In this document: one piece after another, positions 51,655 through 59,771 of the stretch | How positions within the stretch are numbered: the first letter of the stretch is position 1 | Layout: each line of letters starts with the position of its first letter | Source of the DNA: JBGTBD01 sp041749475 | GTDB taxonomy: Bacteria > Pseudomonadota > Alphaproteobacteria > Rickettsiales > UBA998 | Reading direction: 5' to 3' | Assembly: GCA_041749475.1 (NCBI GenBank) | Contig: JBGTBD010000057.1 | Location: 1 to 64,000, forward strand | Length of the DNA: 64,000 nucleotides | Notes under the pieces: model-generated | The model's database searches: none | Told to the model about the DNA's origin: nothing | What the model saw: the letters and a program-made list of their open reading frames with translations, nothing else | Position numbers and translations under genes: made by a program

Positions 51655-52641
51655 TTAGTAAGTAGTTGTCCGTTGCTTTTCGTTTCGCATCTCATAAAGC
51701 GATACCAGAACACCCGCCAGAATGATGGCAAAAGTGACCCCGAGGGAGATGCCGGCAGGAAATTTCTCTATGCCCATGACATCGGCAATGAACGTTTTGG
51801 ATCCGATGAAGATCAATACGCACGCCAGAGCGGGCTTCAGATACTTGAAACGATGGATGATGGCGGCGAGCGCGAAATACAGGGCTCGCAATCCGAGGAT
51901 AGCAAAAATATTGCTGGTGTAGACGATATAAGGATCAAGCGTGATGGTGAAGATGGCAGGCACGCTATCCACTGCGAAGATGAGATCGACGCATTCGATG
52001 AGGATGAGCGCCACCAGAAGCGGAGTCATATAAATCGCTTTTCTACCTGTGTTCTGATCGACCAGTTTCACGGTGAATTTCTGTCCGTGTAGCTCGTTCG
52101 TGACGCGCATATTATTGCGTAGGAAGCGGAGCAGGGGATTATCCTCGATGCTCGGCAGCTTATCGCCGATATAGAGCATCTTGATACCCGTCACGATCAG
52201 GAACGCGGCAAAGATATATAGAATCCAGCCAAATTCCGCCACCAGCGTAGCGCCCAGCCCGATCATGATGGCGCGTAGGACGATAACACCCAGAATACCC
52301 CAGAATAGTACGCGATGCTGATATTGATGAGGGATGGCAAAATATGTGAAAATTAACGAAATGATAAATATATTATCCATCGCCAAGGTTTTTTCGACAA
52401 TGAACCCCGTCAGGTATTCCTTCCCGCTTTGAGCCCCGAGGCTATGCCACACCCATGCGCCAAAAAGAAGGGCAATGGAAATATAAAAGGCACTGAGCCA
52501 CAAGCTTTCCTTAATGGAAATTTCCCGTGTTTTCCTGTGCAACACACCGAGGTCGAATGCGAGAAGAATGGCAACGATGCCCATGAAGGTAGCCCACATC
52601 CAGATGGGTTTACCCATCACAACATCAAACAAAAACTCCAT
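51655..52641 (-). CDS. TerC family membrane protein (Alx-like)
   Basis: A 328-residue integral membrane protein with about nine helices. The family motifs EKTLAMDNIFIISLIF and LILIECVDLIFAVDSVPAIF, with the acidic residues proposed to handle metal ions, are present. TerC/Alx proteins export or balance manganese and take part in tellurite or redox stress. No yybP-ykoY-type Mn riboswitch was seen in the short 57-bp leader. It shares a direction with the three tiny genes upstream and DUF533 downstream. Confidence 0.92.
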   Translation of the reverse strand: MEFLFDVVMGKPIWMWATFMGIVAILLAFDLGVLHRKTREISIKESLWLSAFYISIALLFGAWVWHSLGAQSGKEYLTGFIVEKTLAMDNIFIISLIFTYFAIPHQYQHRVLFWGILGVIVLRAIMIGLGATLVAEFGWILYIFAAFLIVTGIKMLYIGDKLPSIEDNPLLRFLRNNMRVTNELHGQKFTVKLVDQNTGRKAIYMTPLLVALILIECVDLIFAVDSVPAIFTITLDPYIVYTSNIFAILGLRALYFALAAIIHRFKYLKPALACVLIFIGSKTFIADVMGIEKFPAGISLGVTFAIILAGVLVSLYEMRNEKQRTTTY

Positions 52642-52698
52642 TCAACACATTCCTTACAGGTTGGTATATTAACTTCGGCTGCGGGGGGTAATCATCCT

Positions 52699-52872
52699 TT
52701 AATTAGCCCTTACAACGCGAGTGTTTTTTGCACGTGCACTGTCGAGAAGTTTGTCGAGTTCGCCGCAATCCAGCCACACTCCTCTACATGCGGTGCACAC
52801 ATCGATTAACACCCCCTCATTGACAACTTCCTTAAAGGGGGCGTGACATACCGGGCAATCAATTGCTGTCAT
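52699..52872 (-). CDS. Small zf-TFIIB-type zinc protein (57 aa)
   Basis: A 57-residue protein with CPVCHAPF at the start and VCTACRGVWLDCGELDKLL in the middle. This is the TFIIB-type zinc-finger family pattern CPxC...DxCxxCxGxWLDxGEL. It probably binds one zinc ion through the four cysteines; the function is unknown. AGGAGG ends about five bases before the ATG at 52872. It is 8 bp after the preceding small gene, part of a compact operon leading into terC. Confidence 0.85.
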   Translation of the reverse strand: MTAIDCPVCHAPFKEVVNEGVLIDVCTACRGVWLDCGELDKLLDSARAKNTRVVRAN

Positions 52873-52880
52873 GTATCCTC

Positions 52881-53102
52881 CTAACGTTGATACATTTTAT
52901 TGAGCCGCTCAGTTTGATCCAGGATTCGCTGTGCGGCGTGACTTAACATTACAGTATCGTCTATTGGTGATTTCATGGGCAATCGTGAGGCTCTCACTGA
53001 GTGTCTTGATGCCATGCGTCTACCAAATCCGTATACGATTCCGTAAAGATTCGGAAACTGGTATCCTGTATCGGGTGAGATTGCTCCCAAAGGCAGAACC
53101 AT
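52881..53102 (-). CDS. Hypothetical 73-residue protein
   Basis: No family is recognised. The C-terminal 30 residues (MLSHAAQRILDQTERLNKMY) look like an amphipathic helix; the first half is Arg-rich. GGAGGAAGT just before the ATG at 53102 is a strong ribosome-binding site. It sits 8 bp from each neighbour in the same direction, which supports its being a real gene. Confidence 0.55.
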   Translation of the reverse strand: MVLPLGAISPDTGYQFPNLYGIVYGFGRRMASRHSVRASRLPMKSPIDDTVMLSHAAQRILDQTERLNKMYQR

Positions 53103-53110
53103 ACTTCCTC

Positions 53111-53395
53111 CTACACATTCCCGGTCTTGAGCTGGCGGCAGCGTTCCTGAAGTAGCGCGATATCATCCCGGATGGATTGCATGGTGGGTAAATGCAGTCT
53201 GGCCTCCTTAGTGAGCTTGGACAATTTATGGAGGATGGCGTCTTTCATGCGTTTTAGATCCTGTATTTCTTTACGCAATTTGCGCTTAAGGAAGCCCCGC
53301 ATCCGCAACATGCGAAATTCCATTTGCTTCAGCGAAATTGAAATGCGGTTGATTTCCTGCCGCACCGAACGTCTAAAACTTTTTACACATTTCAT
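53111..53395 (-). CDS. Hypothetical basic coiled-coil protein (94 aa)
   Basis: About 94 residues, largely one long helix rich in Lys, Arg and Leu (RKEIQDLKRMKDAILHKLSK) with heptad-like spacing. No domain is known to me. The frame is open from 53473, but GGAGATGA before the ATG at 53395 gives the better start. It is the first of the small-gene operon that continues with the 73-residue gene, the zf-TFIIB gene and terC. Confidence 0.55.
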   Translation of the reverse strand: MKCVKSFRRSVRQEINRISISLKQMEFRMLRMRGFLKRKLRKEIQDLKRMKDAILHKLSKLTKEARLHLPTMQSIRDDIALLQERCRQLKTGNV

Positions 53396-53634
53396 ATCTT
53401 CATCTCCGCATCGTTGAACGTGGAGAGAATATAGCAAGCATCTCCGTAGGAAATCCGTACCGACTGGAAGCAAAAGCTGCTGTAATTGAGTAAGCGCTCA
53501 TATACGGAATTTTTACACGGCGGCTACGCAACAAAAGCACATCTGAACATCAGTCATTACAGCGATTTGGCAGGCACTTGACCTATATTTCTTGGAAAGC
53601 ACGATAGTCAATACATCCTTATGGAGATTTATCG

Positions 53635-54381
53635 ATGAATGATTACAACACAATAGGATACCGTTCGGCGAGTAGGGCGCAGGCCACCGACTATGATGCC
53701 GGGTTGCGGGCCTACATGCTCAATATTTATAACTATATGGCGAGCGGTCTGATTCTAACGGGTATTGTGGCGTTGCTGGCGTCGCAGTCACCGACATTCT
53801 TGAACGCCATGTATGTGATGGAGAACGGCACAATAACTGGCATGAAGCCGCTAGCCTGGGGTGTGATGCTCGCACCTCTGGGTATGGCCTTGGCGCTGGG
53901 GTTTGGCATCGCACATATGAGCCGCTTGGCTGCACAGGCTGCATTCTGGGGATTCTCAGTGGTAATGGGACTATCGCTTACGAGCATATTCCTCAGCTAT
54001 ACGGACACCAGTATCGCCCGTGTATTCTTTATCACTGCAGGTACCTTCGGCGCGATGAGCCTGTATGGTTATACGACAATGCGCGATCTATCTAAATTGG
54101 GCTCATTCCTCATCATGGGTGTCATTGGCCTGATTATCGCCTCGCTAGTAAATATCTTCCTGCAAAGTTCTGCCTTGCAGTTCGCAGTGTCGGTGATCGG
54201 TGTTCTGGTGTTCACTGGCCTGACGGCCTATGACACGCAGCGGCTCAAGGAGATGTATTACCAGCTTACGTTTGAGGGCGAAGCGATAGGTAAAGCCGTC
54301 ATCACCGGTGCGCTTACTCTTTACCTCGATTTCATCAACATCTTCGTCAGCCTGATGCAACTCATCGGGGAACGTAGATAA
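53635..54381 (+). CDS. Bax inhibitor-1 / YccA family membrane protein
   Basis: A 248-residue protein with seven hydrophobic helices. Family features include LRAYMLNIYNYMASGLILTG at the start, AFWGFSVVMGLSLTSIFLSY, and the C-terminal GALTLYLDFINIFVSLMQL with the conserved Asp. BI-1 proteins are membrane stress modulators linked to ion flux; YccA also restrains FtsH. The ATG at 53635 follows ATGGAGATTTATCG. The 239-bp region before it holds no gene I can see. Confidence 0.92.
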   Translation: MNDYNTIGYRSASRAQATDYDAGLRAYMLNIYNYMASGLILTGIVALLASQSPTFLNAMYVMENGTITGMKPLAWGVMLAPLGMALALGFGIAHMSRLAAQAAFWGFSVVMGLSLTSIFLSYTDTSIARVFFITAGTFGAMSLYGYTTMRDLSKLGSFLIMGVIGLIIASLVNIFLQSSALQFAVSVIGVLVFTGLTAYDTQRLKEMYYQLTFEGEAIGKAVITGALTLYLDFINIFVSLMQLIGERR

Positions 54382-54409
54382 ACCTATCCACAACAAAGGA
54401 GAAAAAATA

Positions 54410-54637
54410 ATGACCAATGCAAAATTGAAAGACCGCGATATTGAAAAAACCTACCCCACAGAGCAATTCGTGGAAAAGCTGCGCAGGTTGGCAGATTGCC
54501 TGGAAAATGGCGAACGGTTCGATATCCAGATTGCAGGCGAACGCCTGTATGTGCCCAAGCACGCAGTGTTCAACATTGAACACGAACGTGAAGGACGTGA
54601 AGAGGAAATCGAGTTCCAGATCAAATGGCGAAATTAA
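54410..54637 (+). CDS. Amphi-Trp domain-containing protein
   Basis: A 75-residue protein. TEQFVEKLRRLADCLENGER, the VPKHAVFNIEHERE strand and the closing EIEFQIKW pattern match the amphi-Trp domain family. The function is unknown. AAGGAGAAAA precedes the ATG at 54410. It starts 28 bp after the BI-1 gene, so it may be co-transcribed. Confidence 0.8.
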   Translation: MTNAKLKDRDIEKTYPTEQFVEKLRRLADCLENGERFDIQIAGERLYVPKHAVFNIEHEREGREEEIEFQIKWRN

Positions 54638-54671
54638 TCGCTTCAATTGACACAATAGAAAGGAGAAAACC

Positions 54672-54842
54672 ATGTCAAAATCATCTGATTATGCAGACAT
54701 TGATGTCTTTACGCTGAGTGATCGCTCGCTCGATCGCTGGCTTGATCAGCAGGATGCCGGATTATATGAATTACCGGATGAACGGGAATTCCCGAAGCTG
54801 GAGTCCGCTTCCCCACGTACGTCTTCCTCTCAACTCCATTAG
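54672..54842 (+). CDS. Hypothetical 56-residue acidic protein
   Basis: The product begins MSKSSDYADIDVFTLSDRSL and continues with an acidic mid-part (DRWLDQQDAGLYELPDE). No family is recognised. AGGAG before the ATG at 54672 and its place in a tight run of + strand genes support it. It ends 22 bp before the next small ORF. Confidence 0.5.
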   Translation: MSKSSDYADIDVFTLSDRSLDRWLDQQDAGLYELPDEREFPKLESASPRTSSSQLH

Positions 54843-54864
54843 CTTCTTCATGAACGGAGGCAAC

Positions 54865-55041
54865 ATGCTTACCAGCCCACATAAACGCGGTTATTCCAAC
54901 CGCCCAATTCTGGATGGCGATGCAAGAGCGGTCATCGAAGCGGAGTTTAAGGAAATAACAACACGCACCCGCTACCCTTCCGTAGCGCACGCAGTGAGAA
55001 ATGGATTGCAATGGATCAAGCACCGACTGCAACGCACCTGA
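54865..55041 (+). CDS. Hypothetical 58-residue basic protein
   Basis: The product starts MLTSPHKRGYSNRPILDGDA and ends in a basic helix (RNGLQWIKHRLQRT). No family is known to me. GGAGG lies before the ATG at 54865. Its last 31 bases overlap the start of the ExoD-like gene in a different frame. A longer frame from 54718 lacks a good start. Confidence 0.5.
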   Translation: MLTSPHKRGYSNRPILDGDARAVIEAEFKEITTRTRYPSVAHAVRNGLQWIKHRLQRT

Positions 55042-55676
55042 AGGCATTACTAAGACCGAAGGCGCGTGGCAGTCGCTACCGTTCTACGAGCGACACATTG
55101 CAAGAGATTGTTGCAGATTCTCAGGGCGAGTGCATCACGGTACGTACTCTATCGGAGCAGCTCGGGGATCGTGGTTTTGGCATCCTCCTGCTTTTATTTG
55201 CTTTGCCTAATGCAATACCACTTCCTATCCCGGGCGTATCGACGCTTACCAGTCTGCCACTCATGTTTTTTGCTGCCCAACTCTGTTCCGGTAAAGAGCG
55301 TATATGGCTTCCTCCGTGGCTGGCAGAAAAGGCCATACCCATGGGCAAACTAAAGGTGCTGACCCGGAAATCTCTGCCTTGGCTTATGAGGTTGGAGAGA
55401 ATGGTCAAGCCACGGCTCGATAAAGTGACCACGCATCATTGTGAGCGTGTTGCTGGGGGACTCATTCTTATTCTGGCTCTTCTCATGGCATTGCCTATCC
55501 CCTTTGGTAACTTGCCGTTGGGTATAGCGAGTGCAGTTCTGGCACTGGCGATAACCGAACGTGACGGCGTGATGATGATAATAGGGTGGATAACAACGAT
55601 TTTTGCTTTATGCTTTTTTACGGCTCTTATGAGTGGGTATGCATGGGTGATATGGCAACTGGTCAGCGGATTATAA
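55011..55676 (+). CDS. ExoD family membrane protein
   Basis: A 221-residue protein with several membrane helices. The sequence ERGFGILLLLFALPNAIPLP-like stretch (here DRGFGILLLLFALPNAIPLP), PGVSTLTSLPLMFFAAQL and GGLILILALLMALPIPFGN are ExoD hallmarks. ExoD was named in Sinorhizobium for exopolysaccharide phenotypes; its biochemical role is uncertain and may relate to alkali stress. The start at 55011 overlaps the preceding small gene by 31 bp; the true start could be slightly downstream. Confidence 0.85.
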   Translation: MDQAPTATHLKALLRPKARGSRYRSTSDTLQEIVADSQGECITVRTLSEQLGDRGFGILLLLFALPNAIPLPIPGVSTLTSLPLMFFAAQLCSGKERIWLPPWLAEKAIPMGKLKVLTRKSLPWLMRLERMVKPRLDKVTTHHCERVAGGLILILALLMALPIPFGNLPLGIASAVLALAITERDGVMMIIGWITTIFALCFFTALMSGYAWVIWQLVSGL

Positions 55677-55690
55677 TAAGTAACTGATAT

Positions 55691-57229
55691 ATGGCTTTTG
55701 GTAGCATTCTTGAATCACAGTTCCATGATATTATCACCAAAGGCGAGTCGGGTAACGCTGTTCGAAAACTGTCCTTAAGCCTCTCGATGACGTTGGGGAC
55801 GGTGGCTATGACTTCCGTCATGGCATGGTTGCTGGTATATGCAGGATTTCCATCGCCGCAAGCATTGAGCGTGCTGTTCGTCATCCCCGTTCTTGCTGCT
55901 GGGGTGCTCTACGGACTCATAGCATCGCTGGTGGCGGTGGCGCTTTCAGTTTTCGCATACAACTTCGTACTGCTGCCACCCGTCTGGCACATTGGCGTTT
56001 TTGAAGCGGAGAATATCGCAAAATCACTTGTTCTGGTGTTTGTTGCTATCGTCACCAGTGCGCTTTCAAGCAAAATCCGTGTACTGGCACGCGAGGCAAT
56101 GCAACGCGAACATATTCTGTCCGGCGTATATGCGCTAAGTCAGGATATGCTGGGAATTGCCAATATATCGGATATGCGACAAGCTGCCGAAACGAAGCTG
56201 TCGTCATTGTTAGAGTGCAAAGTAGATATCATGCTAAAAGCAGAAAATGAAAACATGGATCATGCCGCCATATTCTGCCTAGAACACAATACTCCTGCGG
56301 GCGGAAAAACCAGGCATTTTTCTGATTACCCGAATATGTACCTGCCCCTTTCCGGTAAAGATTCCGTGGTGGGAGTGCTGTGTCTACCTGCCGAAGCAAA
56401 AGAGCGCTTTTCCTCTAAAGTGTTAGCAACCCTTGCTGCCCAAGCTGCGAGCGCACTTGAAAAAGCACGCTATGCTGAATCGCACGAGAAAAAACTGCGT
56501 GATGCAGAACGTGAGAAATTTCTATCGGCACTTCTTTCCTCTGTATCGCATGACTTCAAGACACCTTTGGTAACAGTGATCGGTGCATTGAGCTCACTGA
56601 AAGAAATGAAGCAGGTGCAGGATAATTTTAATTGCCGGGAGATAGTGGCGGGAGGTTTGGAAGAAGCGCAGAAACTCAGTCGCTTCATTAACAATGTAGT
56701 AGAGATTAGCCGCCTTGAGTCTGGGCTGGAGGCCATCCGAAAAGAGCCGGTACTCTTGCGCGATATTCTTGCCAGCGCGCTTAAATCACTGCATCCAATG
56801 ATAGGAAAACAGCAGTTTTCTATTCAGGCGGAAGCGAACTTTCCATTATTGAATGTCAACTCCGCCTTGATGGAACTGGTGTTCCTGAATCTTCTTGAGA
56901 ATGCCATCAAATACGGCCCGGCGGAGGGTGAAGTTAACATCATCGCATCCTTTGACGAACATTATGCCGTTATTGATATTGACGACGATGGTGAGGGAAT
57001 TCCCGTATCCGAAAGGGAAGCTATCTTCGTGAAATTCTACCGGTCCAAGCATGGTGACCGTAAAATTGCCGGTACGGGCCTTGGCCTTTATATCTGCCGC
57101 AGCATTATAGAAGCGCACGGTGGTACGATTTCAGCCATCGACCCACACGATGGGAAAGGGGCATGTGTACGAGTCATATTGCCCTCTAGTGCACTAATAG
57201 CTATCCATATTGAACGAGAAGATGCGTGA
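55691..57229 (+). CDS. KdpD-like sensor histidine kinase lacking the N-terminal KdpD domain
   Basis: A 512-residue kinase. Residues about 30-125 are four DUF4118-type helices like those of KdpD (LSVLFVIPVLAAGVLYGLIA, NFVLLPPVWHIGVF). A GAF-like region, HisKA with SSVSHDFKTPLVTVIGALSS (H287) and a HATPase with NLLENAIKYG and GTGLGLYICRSIIE follow. The cytosolic KdpD and universal-stress domains are absent, so the input differs from the KdpD at 30743. It is followed 3 bp later by its response regulator. Confidence 0.85.
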   Translation: MAFGSILESQFHDIITKGESGNAVRKLSLSLSMTLGTVAMTSVMAWLLVYAGFPSPQALSVLFVIPVLAAGVLYGLIASLVAVALSVFAYNFVLLPPVWHIGVFEAENIAKSLVLVFVAIVTSALSSKIRVLAREAMQREHILSGVYALSQDMLGIANISDMRQAAETKLSSLLECKVDIMLKAENENMDHAAIFCLEHNTPAGGKTRHFSDYPNMYLPLSGKDSVVGVLCLPAEAKERFSSKVLATLAAQAASALEKARYAESHEKKLRDAEREKFLSALLSSVSHDFKTPLVTVIGALSSLKEMKQVQDNFNCREIVAGGLEEAQKLSRFINNVVEISRLESGLEAIRKEPVLLRDILASALKSLHPMIGKQQFSIQAEANFPLLNVNSALMELVFLNLLENAIKYGPAEGEVNIIASFDEHYAVIDIDDDGEGIPVSEREAIFVKFYRSKHGDRKIAGTGLGLYICRSIIEAHGGTISAIDPHDGKGACVRVILPSSALIAIHIEREDA

Positions 57230-57232
57230 ATC

Positions 57233-57931
57233 ATGAGAACTACCCAAGCTAAAATATTGGTTATTGAGGATGATCCCCAGATACGGAAATTCCTGACAAT
57301 TACCCTTACCTCTCATGATTACGCAGTGATTCCTGCGGAATCCGGCAATGAAGGTGTGCGCCTCGCCACCTCGATCAAACCCGACGCGGTTCTTCTGGAT
57401 TTGGGCCTACCCGACATGGACGGGACTGACGTCATTCGTTCCATTCGTGAATGGTCAAAAATGCCGATCATTGTACTATCAGTACGTAATGCGGAGGAAG
57501 AAAAAGTAAAAGCCTTTGATCTGGGCGCAAATGACTATGTAACCAAGCCATTTAGTACCGCAGAACTTTTAGCACGGATCCGGGCCGCGCTGCGCACGGC
57601 GATTATCGCTCAGGCAGACGAAACGGAAGTCAGCATTGGTGATTTGCGCATCGATCTGATGAAGCATGTCGTTTCACTGCGCGGCGAGCGTATTAAGCTT
57701 TCCCCGAAAGAATTTAATCTGTTAAAAGTGCTGGCGATGAATGCCGGAAAATTGCTTACGCACAAATATCTGATGCAGCAGGTTTGGGGTGAAGCCTATA
57801 GTGATGACAACCAATACCTACGCATATACATCGCGCAGTTACGGCAGAAATTGGAACAGGACCCGGCGCGTGACCAGTTTATCATTAATGAGCCAGGTAT
57901 CGGCTATCGGCTAGAGGAACCAACATCATGA
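57233..57931 (+). CDS. OmpR/KdpE-type response regulator
   Basis: A 232-residue regulator with receiver residues ILVIEDDPQIRKFL, the Asp in AVLLDLGLPDMDGTD and the Lys in YVTKPFSTAELLARI. The winged-helix domain has LSPKEFNLLKVLAMNAGKLL and QYLRIYIAQLRQKLEQDP. It is close in type to KdpE but a separate copy from 30060-30746. It is the partner of the upstream kinase, and its stop overlaps the SOUL gene by 4 bp. Confidence 0.9.
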   Translation: MRTTQAKILVIEDDPQIRKFLTITLTSHDYAVIPAESGNEGVRLATSIKPDAVLLDLGLPDMDGTDVIRSIREWSKMPIIVLSVRNAEEEKVKAFDLGANDYVTKPFSTAELLARIRAALRTAIIAQADETEVSIGDLRIDLMKHVVSLRGERIKLSPKEFNLLKVLAMNAGKLLTHKYLMQQVWGEAYSDDNQYLRIYIAQLRQKLEQDPARDQFIINEPGIGYRLEEPTS

Positions 57932-58554
57932 GGAAACGTATAGTATGGGCAATCGCAGGGGTGGTAATCATTGGCGCGGCGGCGTGGGGACCGCTCATGA
58001 GTAATGTCGAGCAGGCCAAATATACCGTCGTAGAATCACAAGGCAATATACAGATCCGTGATTATGCGCCGATGATTGTGGCAGAAACGGTAGTGTCGGG
58101 TAAGCGCAAGGAAGCTATTAACCAAGGTTTCCGCATCATTGCTGATTATATCTTTGGTAACAATGCGCCGAAGCAGGACGTGGCTATGACTGCTCCCGTT
58201 ATTCAGCAACCTGTAGAGAAAATTCCCATGACCGCACCTGTAACGCAGGAAGGGGCAGGTAATAGCTGGAAGGTGCGCTTTGTGATGCCTGCCAGCTACA
58301 CAATGGATACGCTGCCCACGCCTAATAATGATGCGGTAAAGCTGGAAATAGTTCCGGGCAAACGTTTCGCTGTAATTCGCTTTTCAGGAATGGCGGGTGA
58401 AGAGAGCCTTCGGGAGCATACCGATAGGTTAAGCGCCTTCATTAAAAACCAAAAACGTGAATCGCTATCGCCACCGACGTATGCATTTTTCAATCCGCCA
58501 TGGACGTTACCGTTTCTTCGCCGCAACGAGGTGATGGTGGAAATAGGTAAATGA
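57928..58554 (+). CDS. SOUL family heme-binding protein
   Basis: A 208-residue protein with an N-terminal membrane helix or signal anchor (VWAIAGVVIIGAAAW) and a SOUL/HBP domain: IQIRDYAPMIVAETVV, the AMTAPV and PMTAPVTQE motifs, and YAFFNPPWTLPFLRRNEVMV at the end. SOUL proteins bind heme or porphyrins; their bacterial role is unclear. The start overlaps the response regulator stop by ATGA, so it is likely a target in the same operon. Confidence 0.9.
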   Translation: MRKRIVWAIAGVVIIGAAAWGPLMSNVEQAKYTVVESQGNIQIRDYAPMIVAETVVSGKRKEAINQGFRIIADYIFGNNAPKQDVAMTAPVIQQPVEKIPMTAPVTQEGAGNSWKVRFVMPASYTMDTLPTPNNDAVKLEIVPGKRFAVIRFSGMAGEESLREHTDRLSAFIKNQKRESLSPPTYAFFNPPWTLPFLRRNEVMVEIGK

Positions 58555-58575
58555 TCATGGTGGAATAATTTCAGC

Positions 58576-59349
58576 ATGGAGCTTGCCATTACCGGGTCTG
58601 TAATTATGATGTCCGGTATGAATATCTCCTCTGCGCAAGAATTTACCCATTCCATTGAACGTTCACTTTTCGAGGCTAACCCTGAGGCGTGGCGCATTCT
58701 CGTTCCGGAAATCCGCAAGAAGCAAATGCGGAAAGACGAGGTAGTCGTGCGGCATGGAGACCTGGCCGAATATCTGTGGCTGGTCTATAGCGGGTGGGTA
58801 AAGTTGACCCGCCAGACGCCGGATGGGAAAGAAACCATCACCGGCCTCTGCACGGAAGGGGATGTGTTCGGTGAAGCGGCATTGTTCCCTAACGCCAGCT
58901 ATCCTTACCATGCTGAAATCATCGGCGGATCGGCAGAATTGGGTTTTGTTGCGGCCAAGGCCCTGCAGCAGGTGATCAGGCGCGATTCGGGATTCTCGGC
59001 CGCACTGATGTCCCTGCTGAATGATCGCAATGCACAGACGCAACTGCGTCTGGAACATGTCAGCACGATGTCCACCGCCCAACGTTTGGGCTGTTTCCTG
59101 CTGCGCTTATGTAAGGATAACAGCACGAACGCTACCCTACAAATCCCGGTTGAAAAACACATCCTTGCGTCTTATTTGGGGATGAAACCGGAAACCCTGT
59201 CTCGCAGCTTACAACAACTGAAGACCGTTGGAGTGGAGGGCGTTGGGGCGCGCATCACGGTTCAGAATGTTGGACGCCTACGGAATTTCGTCTGCGATAG
59301 CTGTTCGGAATCCGGCAGCTGTGACAGTGAACCTCTAGACGCGGAATAA
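58576..59349 (+). CDS. Crp/Fnr family regulator with C-terminal cysteines
   Basis: A 257-residue regulator. The cyclic-nucleotide-binding-like domain spans about 30-150 (VVRHGDLAEYLWLVYSGWVK, GDVFGEAALF). The HTH is near 200-220 (SYLGMKPETLSRSLQQLK). Unlike FNR, no N-terminal Cys cluster is present. Instead the tail reads CDSCSESGSC at about 240-249, which could bind a metal or iron-sulfur centre. It is a good candidate for the factor that acts at the FNR-type palindrome 60469-60482. The ATG at 58576 lacks a clear Shine-Dalgarno sequence; ATGs to 58618 are alternatives. Its end overlaps the convergent gene by 15 bp. Confidence 0.85.
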   Translation: MELAITGSVIMMSGMNISSAQEFTHSIERSLFEANPEAWRILVPEIRKKQMRKDEVVVRHGDLAEYLWLVYSGWVKLTRQTPDGKETITGLCTEGDVFGEAALFPNASYPYHAEIIGGSAELGFVAAKALQQVIRRDSGFSAALMSLLNDRNAQTQLRLEHVSTMSTAQRLGCFLLRLCKDNSTNATLQIPVEKHILASYLGMKPETLSRSLQQLKTVGVEGVGARITVQNVGRLRNFVCDSCSESGSCDSEPLDAE

Positions 59350-59769
59350 ATGTTCGATAGCCTGAGAAAGCTGCTGTAAGGAGCCGGTCTCTCGGAACCA
59401 TGAGGCCATCAGCGGATACTGTATTTCGGCAGCAGTATAGTCTCTGGCCGAGGCGGGCAGAGCATGATGCACCCACGCGATATCCCCCAACCCGCCGATG
59501 ACAACAAGCTGGCTGAAGGCGTGTCTGCGGCCGGCATCATCCATGAATTTCTGAAACATATCGATAGAGGGGAATACACCCTGCAGGGATGGGGAAATAG
59601 GCTCCAGACGTCCTTCGGGTGTTTTCTGAAACAGGCAAATCATCCCCTCACACGCTGCAACGACCCAGACGCGAGTCTGGGTCGTGCATGCTTCCGCCTT
59701 GCATGTACCTGAGCATCCCTTTCCACTGGGAGAAAGAGGAGCGGATACAGGAGGTGTGCATATCTTCAT
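59335..59769 (-). CDS. Hypothetical protein, weakly like host-attachment proteins
   Basis: About 144 residues. After a Ser/Pro/Cys-rich N-terminus, TRVWVVAACEGMICLFQKTP and FSQLVVIGGLGDIAWVHHAL resemble the strands of the host-attachment/eRF1-like family, but the match is weak. The ATG at 59769 is two bases after the ompW stop, so it is in the ompW operon. Its 3' end overlaps the Crp/Fnr gene on the other strand. The function is unknown. Confidence 0.5.
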   Translation of the reverse strand: MKICTPPVSAPLSPSGKGCSGTCKAEACTTQTRVWVVAACEGMICLFQKTPEGRLEPISPSLQGVFPSIDMFQKFMDDAGRRHAFSQLVVIGGLGDIAWVHHALPASARDYTAAEIQYPLMASWFRETGSLQQLSQAIEHLFRV

Positions 59770-59771
59770 GA

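Noticed and set aside
52642..52698. A manganese riboswitch ahead of terC
   Set aside because: The leader is only 57 bp and shows no conserved loop or stem pattern of the yybP-ykoY class.
53400..53634. FNR-type site before the BI-1 gene
   Set aside because: TTGACCTATATTTC has only one half of the consensus; the second half does not match.
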